Source of the DNA: Thermoprotei archaeon
GTDB taxonomy: Archaea; Thermoproteota; Nitrososphaeria; Geothermarchaeales; JDFR-13
Length of the DNA stretch: 17,643 nucleotides
Direction of reading: 5' to 3'
Assembly (NCBI GenBank): GCA_015661745.1
Contig: DQVL01000045.1
Location: forward strand, 1 to 17,643
Part shown: in pieces, positions 5,544 through 11,474 of the stretch
How the letters are laid out: every line of letters starts with the position of its first letter
How positions within the stretch are numbered: position 1 is the first letter of the stretch
Made by a program: the position numbers and the translations under genes
Notes under the pieces: model-generated
What the model was told of the DNA's origin: nothing
The model's input: only the letters and a program-made list of their open reading frames with translations
Database searches by the model: none

Positions 5544-6446
5544 ATGTTTAAGATATTCAGAGAAAGATTTGATTCTATTATATCCTCTTTAAAGTTGAAG
5601 TCCCTCTCGAGAAATGAATTAGAGAGATTTAGGGATGACTTTATAATGTTTCTTATTGAAAGTGATGTTGCGTTTGAAGTAGCAGAAAAAATATTTGATG
5701 ATTTTCTCATTGAAGTTGAGGAATATAGGATAAATAGATTTTCTGACTTGAACAATGAGTTGAGGGCGATCTTTAGAGGATACATATATAGGCTATTTAA
5801 ATCTTTAGAATCAACCCCCCTAGAAAACAGAATAAGAGAATCCAACTCAACTCCCTATAAAATAATGTTTGTTGGCGTAAATGGGGTTGGAAAAACTACT
5901 TCATTGGCTAAAGTTGCTTATAGGCTTAAAAGAGCTGGCCTCCTCCCCCTCTTGGTATGTTCAGATACATTTAGAGCCGGCGCTATAGAGCAGTTAAAAA
6001 TACATGCTAAAAGACTTTCCATACCTATATTTCCATCGAAGTATGGACATGATCCTGCCGCCGTTGCATATGATGCCATCTCTTATGCTAGGAACCGTAG
6101 GTATGACGTTGTTTTAATTGATACCGCAGGACGTCAATATTCAAATATAAATCTGATGAATGAGTTGTCAAAGATCTCTAGAATAAATAATCCCGATGAA
6201 ATTTTCCTGGTGTTAGACTCCATCACAGGATATGATGCATATGTTCAAGCTAAGGAATTTAATAATCACATAGGAATTGACTATATGATTTTTTCTAAAG
6301 TGGATGCAGATGTGAAGGGTGGAGCGATACTTACCGTGACCTATGAATTGAGAAAGCCAATTCAATATATAGGTGTTGGTCAAGGGTATGAAGATTTAGA
6401 GCCCTTTAATAGTGAAAGAATAATTAAGTTAATGTTTGGTGAATAG
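5544..6446 (+). CDS. ftsY: Signal recognition particle receptor FtsY
   Basis: An SRP-receptor GTPase of 300 residues with a short N-terminal helical N domain (about 15-90) and no long acidic A domain, as is usual in archaea. G-domain motifs: P-loop GVNGVGKTTS at 111-120, DTFRAGAIEQL at 141-151, DTAGR at 193-197, SKVD at 251-254 (most relatives have TKxD) and GVGQGYEDLEPF at 277-288. The last motif and the length separate it from the SRP subunit SRP54, which carries an M domain. It docks SRP-bound ribosomes at the membrane next to SecYE. The gene is 2 nt from pfdA. It is followed here by argF rather than by secE, its usual partner. Confidence 0.96.
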   Translation: MFKIFRERFDSIISSLKLKSLSRNELERFRDDFIMFLIESDVAFEVAEKIFDDFLIEVEEYRINRFSDLNNELRAIFRGYIYRLFKSLESTPLENRIRESNSTPYKIMFVGVNGVGKTTSLAKVAYRLKRAGLLPLLVCSDTFRAGAIEQLKIHAKRLSIPIFPSKYGHDPAAVAYDAISYARNRRYDVVLIDTAGRQYSNINLMNELSKISRINNPDEIFLVLDSITGYDAYVQAKEFNNHIGIDYMIFSKVDADVKGGAILTVTYELRKPIQYIGVGQGYEDLEPFNSERIIKLMFGE

Positions 6447-6453
6447 CGTGGTG

Positions 6454-7374
6454 ATGCATTTTCTTTCTTTATTAGATTTCTCTAGGGATATAATCTATAA
6501 AATAATAACTTATACAGAAAACATAAAGGGTGGTTCTATAAATGTTGAAGGGATCTTGGAAGGTAAGATAATGGGTATGATATTTGAAAAGCCATCAACT
6601 AGGACCAGAGTTTCTTTTGAAGTTGCTATGAAGCAGCTAGGTGGTGACGCTATATACCTCCCAACTAGTACTTTACAACTTAGTAGAGGAGAGTCATTAA
6701 AGGATACTGCGAAAGTATTGAGTAGATATCTAGATATCTTGATGGCGAGGGTATATAAACATGAGACTCTTGAAGAACTTGCAAAATATTCTGATATTCC
6801 CGTTATAAACGGGCTGTCGGACCTTGAGCATCCCGTTCAAATAGTGTCTGATTTCTATACAATATATGAATATTTCGGTAAGTTACATAGAATAAAAATT
6901 TCATATGTTGGTGATGGAAATAACAATGTAGCGAGGTCTCTTGCCATCGGCTGTGCACTATTAGGTATAGATCTTGCTATGGCATCCCCCCGTGAATATA
7001 CAATTTCAGAAAGTTTCCTAAGAGAGTTATTTAATAGAATCCCCGGATCAGAAAAATACATCTCCATTTATCAAGATCCATATGATGCTGTTGTTGGTGC
7101 CGATGTAATATATACTGATACATTTATCTCCATGGGTATGGAGTCTGAAACAGAGGAACGTCTCAGGATATTCTTGCCTAAGTATCAGGTAACGATGGAT
7201 CTTCTAAATTCTACTGGGAAAGACACTGTATTTATGCATTGTCTCCCAGCACATAGAGGACATGAAGTCACTGATGAGGTTATTGATTCGGAAAACAGTA
7301 TAGTATATGACCAGGCTGAAAATAGGCTTCATACTCAGAAGACGATTATACTTTATCTCCTAGGTTATCTCTAG
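6454..7374 (+). CDS. argF: Ornithine carbamoyltransferase
   Basis: A protein of 306 residues that makes citrulline from ornithine and carbamoyl phosphate in arginine synthesis. Carbamoyl-phosphate motifs are STRTR at 48-52 and HPVQ at 126-129 (HPxQ; commonly HPCQ). The ornithine-site loop DTFISMG is at 222-228 and the catalytic HCLPAHRG at 262-269, which identify the enzyme as ornithine rather than aspartate carbamoyltransferase. ATG 6454 was chosen: GGTGAA lies 10 nt upstream and MHFLSLLDFS is the normal family start; upstream GTG/TTG codons are in frame but overlap ftsY. The gene follows ftsY by 7 nt and precedes dtd2 by 10 nt, so it probably shares their transcript, although its function is unrelated. 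Confidence 0.96.
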   Translation: MHFLSLLDFSRDIIYKIITYTENIKGGSINVEGILEGKIMGMIFEKPSTRTRVSFEVAMKQLGGDAIYLPTSTLQLSRGESLKDTAKVLSRYLDILMARVYKHETLEELAKYSDIPVINGLSDLEHPVQIVSDFYTIYEYFGKLHRIKISYVGDGNNNVARSLAIGCALLGIDLAMASPREYTISESFLRELFNRIPGSEKYISIYQDPYDAVVGADVIYTDTFISMGMESETEERLRIFLPKYQVTMDLLNSTGKDTVFMHCLPAHRGHEVTDEVIDSENSIVYDQAENRLHTQKTIILYLLGYL

Positions 7375-7384
7375 CATATTTGAG

Positions 7385-8170
7385 ATGTTTTCCTTAATAT
7401 ATAGTAAAAAGGATGTGGCAAGCCTTACGTTGTATGAAGCGTTTAAAGAGGTCGAGAGGTCATTTAATAATCTAGATATCTACTTCTACGAGTATCCATT
7501 GGAAGTAGTATATGCTGATAGGGTGGATCAATATCTCCCAAGAGATGTAGAGACAATTATTTTTCTATCTAGACATAGCGCTAAATCTAATGTACCTACT
7601 ATATCGGTTCATACACCAGGAAATTTCGGTGAGAATAGACTTGGTGGAAGGCCTTATGAATTAGCTATAGCAAATCCATGTTTAATAGGATACATACTTA
7701 GGGAGTACCAAAAAAATATTGTAAACTATAATCTTAACTATACTCCTACTCTTGAGGTAACTCATCACGGACCCACTGACCTTAGGGTCCCAGCTTTATT
7801 CGTTGAACTCGGGCCTCAGGAATCTAATTGGAGGGATAAGGTTGCTGCCGAGTGTATTGCATTATCTGTATTTAATGCATTATCAAAATACATATATAAT
7901 AGAAATTGTATTAAGGCATTAGGTATTGGCGGGCCACACTATAGTCCAAACTTTACTAAGTATATTCTGAAAAATGATAATGTAGGTATAGGTCACATCA
8001 TTTCGAAATACGTCTTTAATGATTTTTCAGAGAAAATAGTTGAGAAAGCAATTAACTTTAATGGTGGTATAGACTTGGTTTTAATAGATTGGAAGGGGTT
8101 AAAGGGGTTTGTGAGGCAGAGGTTATTAGAATATCTTAATAAGAGAAACATAAACTTCGTAAAATTATAG
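7385..8170 (+). CDS. dtdA: D-aminoacyl-tRNA deacylase, archaeal/plant DTD2 type
   Basis: A protein of 261 residues, typical of DTD2 (GEK1 family), a zinc enzyme that frees tRNA from mischarged D-amino acids such as D-Tyr. Family blocks are easy to see: SRHSAKSNVPTISVHTPGNF (residues 62-81), THHGPT at 126-131, ALFVELGPQESNWRD at about 137-151 and GIGGPHYSPNFT at 180-191. The histidines in these blocks are the presumed metal ligands. ATG 7385 has no clear Shine-Dalgarno, so translation may be coupled to argF. It is the last gene of the first transcription unit; a new TATA box follows before secE. Confidence 0.95.
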   Translation: MFSLIYSKKDVASLTLYEAFKEVERSFNNLDIYFYEYPLEVVYADRVDQYLPRDVETIIFLSRHSAKSNVPTISVHTPGNFGENRLGGRPYELAIANPCLIGYILREYQKNIVNYNLNYTPTLEVTHHGPTDLRVPALFVELGPQESNWRDKVAAECIALSVFNALSKYIYNRNCIKALGIGGPHYSPNFTKYILKNDNVGIGHIISKYVFNDFSEKIVEKAINFNGGIDLVLIDWKGLKGFVRQRLLEYLNKRNINFVKL

Positions 8171-8183
8171 TTGTAATAGAATA

Positions 8184-8196
8184 ATTATATATATAA
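8184..8196 (+). promoter_or_regulatory. TATA box for secE-nusG-ribosomal operon
   Basis: ATTATATATATAA lies 36-48 nt before the secE ATG. A start about 26 nt downstream (near 8216) gives a short leader that still includes GAGGG at 8219-8223, the probable Shine-Dalgarno. Confidence 0.45.
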
Positions 8197-8231
8197 CATT
8201 TGGATTCTGTATTTCATTGAGGGTTGGGTAG

Positions 8232-8387
8232 ATGAAAGACAAGATTATTAACACACTTAAATTAGCTAAGAAACCAAGTAAAAGGGAGTTTATTGAATAT
8301 ACGAAACTAATATTTATTGGTATTGGGCTATTGGGGTCGATCGGCTTCGTAATATGGTATATCTTCGATTTATTTATCGTAGTCTAA
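8232..8387 (+). CDS. secE: Preprotein translocase subunit SecE/Sec61-gamma
   Basis: A protein of only 51 residues. The N-terminal 23 residues are basic and amphipathic (LKLAKKPSKREFIEYTK, the conserved K-P-x-x-x-E-F family signature), followed by one membrane segment from about residue 26 to 51 (LIFIGIGLLGSIGFVIWYIFDLFIVV). This is the standard single-span archaeal SecE, which clamps SecY in the translocon. ATG 8232 has GAGGG 8 nt upstream. The stop is 13 nt before the nusG start, the conserved secE-nusG pair also seen in bacteria. Confidence 0.93.
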   Translation: MKDKIINTLKLAKKPSKREFIEYTKLIFIGIGLLGSIGFVIWYIFDLFIVV

Positions 8388-8400
8388 GTGGGTGGATGGT

Positions 8401-8853
8401 ATGGAAGGGGATGGTAAAAGCAGGTTTTTCCTAGTTAAAACAGTAGGGGGAGAAGAGGAGAGTGTTGCTCGAATAACAGAACTACGTATCAAGTCTTCAG
8501 AGGGTAAGATCAAGGTAAAGAGTATTATAATTCCCCCCGGGATGAAGGGAACGTTAATTGTAGAGGCTGAAAGATATTCAGATGTCTTTAATGCATTTGA
8601 AGGAATTAAGAACTTTAAGAGGATTCTCCCCGGTCTTGTACAGTTAAATGAAATTAAGAATATAGTTACACAGGAGAAGGTTGAAGAGTTGAATGTGGGT
8701 GATATTGTTGAAATTATTGCTGGACCATTTAAGGGGATGAAGGCTAAAGTTGTTAATATTAGGGAAAAAGATGAAGTAGTTATTCATTTAAGTGATGCGT
8801 CAGCATCACCTATTCCGATAGTAATTTCGAAGGATTATTTAAGGAAGGCTTGA
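8401..8853 (+). CDS. nusG: Transcription elongation factor NusG (archaeal Spt5)
   Basis: A protein of 150 residues. Residues about 8-85 are the NGN domain (FFLVKTVGGEEESVARITE, then IIIPPGMKGTLIVEA and the LPGLVQL end), which closes the RNA polymerase clamp. Residues about 97-130 form the KOW domain (NVGDIVEIIAGPFKGMKAKVV), a contact site for ribosomal protein and factors that couple transcription to translation. The gene can also be read from GTG 8392; ATG 8401 is preferred since GGGTGG stands about 6 nt upstream and it matches the usual N-terminus. It is followed by L11 after 20 nt, the conserved nusG-rpl11 order. Confidence 0.94.
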   Translation: MEGDGKSRFFLVKTVGGEEESVARITELRIKSSEGKIKVKSIIIPPGMKGTLIVEAERYSDVFNAFEGIKNFKRILPGLVQLNEIKNIVTQEKVEELNVGDIVEIIAGPFKGMKAKVVNIREKDEVVIHLSDASASPIPIVISKDYLRKA

Positions 8854-8873
8854 TACATTGATGGTGGATATAT

Positions 8874-9365
8874 ATGAGTGGAAATAAACAGGTTGTGGAT
8901 GTACTTATATCTGGTGGTGAAGCTACTGCTGGCCCACCTTTAGGACCGAAACTTGGGCCTTTAGGAATAAATGTCAAAGCCGTTGTCGACAGAATCAATG
9001 AGTTGACTAAAGATTTCAGGGGAATGAAAGTGCCAGTAAAGATAATTGTTGATGTGGACACCAAAGAGTTTCAGGTGGAGGTTGGAATCCCCACAGTTTC
9101 TGCATTAATAGCTAAAGAAGCTGGTATTGAAAAGGGATCATCTGAACCAGGTAGAAAATATGTTGGTGACCTTACATTCGATCAAATAGTTAAAATTAGC
9201 AAAATGATTATTCCAAAGTTGAAAATTAATAATTTAAAGAGTGTCGTCCTACAAGTTATTGGGACATGTGTAAGTATGGGTATAAAAATTGATGGTAAGG
9301 ACCCTAAAATAGTCACTAAAGAAGTTAAGGAAGGCTTTTACGATAGATATTTTACCGAGTCATAA
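8874..9365 (+). CDS. rpl11: 50S ribosomal protein L11
   Basis: A protein of 163 residues, the standard archaeal length. The N-terminal domain carries GGEATAGPPLGPKLGPLGINVKAVV, with the proline-rich switch that binds the GTPase-associated region of 23S rRNA; the C-terminal RNA-binding domain includes VGDLTFDQIVKISK and IGTCVSMGIKIDGKDP. Together with P0 and L12 it forms the stalk base that recruits elongation factors. ATG 8874 follows GGTGGAT at a normal distance. Next gene L1 after 27 nt. Confidence 0.97.
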   Translation: MSGNKQVVDVLISGGEATAGPPLGPKLGPLGINVKAVVDRINELTKDFRGMKVPVKIIVDVDTKEFQVEVGIPTVSALIAKEAGIEKGSSEPGRKYVGDLTFDQIVKISKMIIPKLKINNLKSVVLQVIGTCVSMGIKIDGKDPKIVTKEVKEGFYDRYFTES

Positions 9366-9392
9366 TCTATGTATCATATGAGGTTATGAATC

Positions 9393-10055
9393 ATGTCTAT
9401 GAAACTGTTACGCCAAATTTCGGTGGAAGATATTAAAAAAGGTATTGAGGAGGCATTAAATAAAAGTAAAAAGAGGAACTTTAGGCAATCAGTGGATCTT
9501 ATACTATCGATTGATGGATTGGATCTCAAAAGACCTGAGAACAGGGTCAGATTGGTCATCAGATTACCTTATGGACCTTCTAAGGAAAGAAGTGTTGCTG
9601 TATTTGCTGATGGGGTAATGGCTGAGAGATCTCGGGAAGCTGGTGCGGATAAGGTAATTACAGAGAAGGAGCTAATGAATTTATTAGGCCAAAAAAGAGA
9701 GATAAAAAAGTTAGCAAATAAATATAATTTCTTTGCGGCAGAACCTAAGATGATGGCTCATGTAGGTAGAGTGATGGGATTTGCATTAGGACCAAGAGGT
9801 AAAATTCCACAGATAATCCCCCCAAATGCAGATATAAATAAAGTGTTGTCTGATCTAAAACGATCTGTACTCATAAATATTAGGAATAATCCAATGGCAA
9901 GTGTATCTATAGGCCACGAAGACATGTCTATCGATGAATTAGCAGCTAACGCTAAGGCGGTTATAGAGGCTTTGAGTAATAAACTTCCTGAGAAGTCATA
10001 TATCAAAAATATTTATGTGAAGACCACGATGGGACCCTCAATTAGAATATTATAG
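9393..10055 (+). CDS. rpl1: 50S ribosomal protein L1
   Basis: A protein of 220 residues, matching archaeal L1. Visible features are LRLxIRLPYG-like VRLVIRLPYGPSKERSVAVFADG, the AEPKMMAHVGRVMGFALGPRGKIPQIIPP block (hinge and RNA-binding strand) and VSIGHEDMSIDELAANAKAVIEAL in the first domain's C-terminal part. L1 forms the mobile stalk at the tRNA exit site and in archaea can repress its own operon by binding mRNA; no clear mimic of the rRNA site was picked out by eye. GAGGT at 9380-9384 precedes ATG 9393. Confidence 0.97.
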   Translation: MSMKLLRQISVEDIKKGIEEALNKSKKRNFRQSVDLILSIDGLDLKRPENRVRLVIRLPYGPSKERSVAVFADGVMAERSREAGADKVITEKELMNLLGQKREIKKLANKYNFFAAEPKMMAHVGRVMGFALGPRGKIPQIIPPNADINKVLSDLKRSVLINIRNNPMASVSIGHEDMSIDELAANAKAVIEALSNKLPEKSYIKNIYVKTTMGPSIRIL

Positions 10056-10077
10056 ATGTAATAAGAGGGTGGTTAAA

Positions 10078-10947
10078 ATGGCTGTAAGGGTGAGGGTTAG
10101 TAGAAGGAAGGAAATTATGAGAAAAGAATTTGAGGACTACCTAAAAAGATATAGATATGTTATAATATTGGATGCATATAGATTAAAAGCCTCTATGTTA
10201 AATGAAGTTAGACGGTTACAATCTGAATTAGGTTTCAGAATAAAGGGCGGTAAAAAAAGAGTATTTCTAAAAGCTGTTGAACAAATTTATCCAGAGTCAG
10301 TTAAAGATTTAGAAGAGAAGTTTGAGGGTCAAATACTATTTATCTTCACTAATGAAAATCCCTTTAAGATAGCAGCGAAATTAGATAAATTTGAGATGGC
10401 TATGGACGCCTCACCGGGTGATATCGCCCCTGATGATATAGTTATACCAGAGGGTAATACCGGAATTCCCCCGGGACCAGTCATAGGACTTTTTTCTTCA
10501 CTTAGTATACCTACCAAAATAGTTGCAGGGGCGATATACATAGCCAAAGATGTTTTGGTTGCTAAGAAAGGGGATAGAATATCGGCTAATCTAGCTAATA
10601 TCCTTTCAAAACTTGGGATTAAACCTATTAAATCTAGGGTCTATGTAAAGTTTGCTTATGACTTCCACGATAAAATACTTGTAGAACGTGAGTTGTTATT
10701 ACCAGATATAGACAAGTTAAGAGAAGATTTTATGGAGGTATATAAGAGAGCCTACTACCTTGCATTAGGTATAGAATATATAACTAGGGAGACGATAATT
10801 CCCCTTCTATCTAAGGCCTTTTCCCGTGCCAATATTCTCACCATCGAGTCTGAATATATTGATAGATCCACAGTTGACAAGTTAATTACAGCTGCAATAT
10901 CCAGAGCAATGTTAGTGAGACATGAATTAGGTGTTGATGATGCTTAA
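10078..10947 (+). CDS. rplP0: 50S ribosomal protein P0 (L10), lacking the acidic C-terminal tail
   Basis: A protein of 289 residues. The rRNA-binding domain (1-110) has the family start (RVRVSRRKEIMRKEFEDYLKRY) and LRGG-like segments; the inserted domain II shows DIAPDDIVIPEGNTGIPPGPVIG and VYVKFAYDFHDKIL; residues about 220-289 are helical and should form the spine that binds L12 dimers. The protein stops at AMLVRHELGVDDA. Other archaeal P0 usually continue with a charged hinge and the same factor-binding tail as L12; neither is present, and no frame after the stop supplies them. ATG 10078 was chosen because GGGTGG lies just upstream; the in-frame GTG at 10069 overlaps that site. Confidence 0.94.
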   Translation: MAVRVRVSRRKEIMRKEFEDYLKRYRYVIILDAYRLKASMLNEVRRLQSELGFRIKGGKKRVFLKAVEQIYPESVKDLEEKFEGQILFIFTNENPFKIAAKLDKFEMAMDASPGDIAPDDIVIPEGNTGIPPGPVIGLFSSLSIPTKIVAGAIYIAKDVLVAKKGDRISANLANILSKLGIKPIKSRVYVKFAYDFHDKILVERELLLPDIDKLREDFMEVYKRAYYLALGIEYITRETIIPLLSKAFSRANILTIESEYIDRSTVDKLITAAISRAMLVRHELGVDDA

Positions 10948-10950
10948 GTA

Positions 10951-10960
10951 TTTATATATA
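10951..10960 (+). promoter_or_regulatory. TATA box in front of rpl12 (internal promoter)
   Basis: TTTATATATA stands in the 52-nt gap between rplP0 and rpl12, about 40 nt before the L12 ATG. A start about 26 nt downstream (near 10981) fits before the GGAGGT Shine-Dalgarno at 10986-10991. Extra L12 mRNA would suit its excess over other ribosomal proteins. Confidence 0.5.
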
Positions 10961-10999
10961 TCATTACATATGCTATTGTGTTGAAGGAGGTTGTTTCCA

Positions 11000-11317
11000 A
11001 TGAAATATATATATGCTGCTCTACTACTCCATGATATGGGAAAGAAGATTAATGAGGAGAACCTTACTAAGATATTTGAGGCTCTAGGAGAAAAGCCTGA
11101 TGAAGCTAAGATAAAGAGCTTAGTGGCTTCTTTGGAGGATATAAATATTGATGAAGTAATAGAGAAAGCCGCAGCAGCCCCTGTTGCAGTGGCTCCTTCA
11201 GTGGAGACGCCTGTCGAGGAAACCAAAGAAGAGAAGAAGGCTGAGGAAGAGAAGAAAGAAGAGGAGGAAGAGAAGGAGGAAGAAGCTTTTGAAGGTCTTA
11301 GTGCTCTATTTGGCTGA
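11000..11317 (+). CDS. rpl12: 50S ribosomal stalk protein L12 (archaeal P1)
   Basis: A protein of 105 residues. The N-terminal dimerisation domain begins MKYIYAALLLHDMGKKINEENLTKIFEALG; an Ala/Pro hinge (KAAAAPVAVAPS) follows; then a run of Glu and Lys, and the conserved factor-binding end EEEAFEGLSALFG. The tail recruits elongation factors to the ribosome, as dimers on P0. ATG 11000 was chosen since GGAGGT lies 8 nt upstream and MKYIYAALLLH is the family start; the in-frame TTG at 10991 is unsupported. It has its own likely promoter and is followed by a T-run. Confidence 0.97.
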   Translation: MKYIYAALLLHDMGKKINEENLTKIFEALGEKPDEAKIKSLVASLEDINIDEVIEKAAAAPVAVAPSVETPVEETKEEKKAEEEKKEEEEEKEEEAFEGLSALFG

Positions 11318-11390
11318 CCTCCCAAAACTTTGTGAAAACGCTAACCAGCATTAAAGAGAATAATGGTAAAATAGTTTCCATAAATTACCG

Positions 11391-11400
11391 TTTTTTATAT
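11391..11400 (+). terminator. T-run after rpl12; may also serve as the TATA box of alaS
   Basis: TTTTTTATAT lies 74 nt after the L12 stop and 75 nt before ATG 11475. Six consecutive T is typical of archaeal intrinsic termination, while the TTTATAT part is a plausible TATA box predicting a start near 11422. Both readings are inferences from base composition alone. Confidence 0.35.
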
Positions 11401-11474
11401 GTACAACGGATTTATTCACATATCATTAATAGAATTTTTTGCAAGAATATTTTGTTTTAGGTGCTAAAAAATTG

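Noticed and set aside
6436..6453. Upstream TTG/GTG starts for argF
   Set aside because: They add up to six residues not found in the family and overlap ftsY; ATG 6454 fits a Shine-Dalgarno and the normal N-terminus.
10927..11325. Minus-strand open frame of 132 codons opposite L12
   Set aside because: The Ser/Phe-rich product is the mirror of L12's Glu/Lys tail, and L12 is certain.
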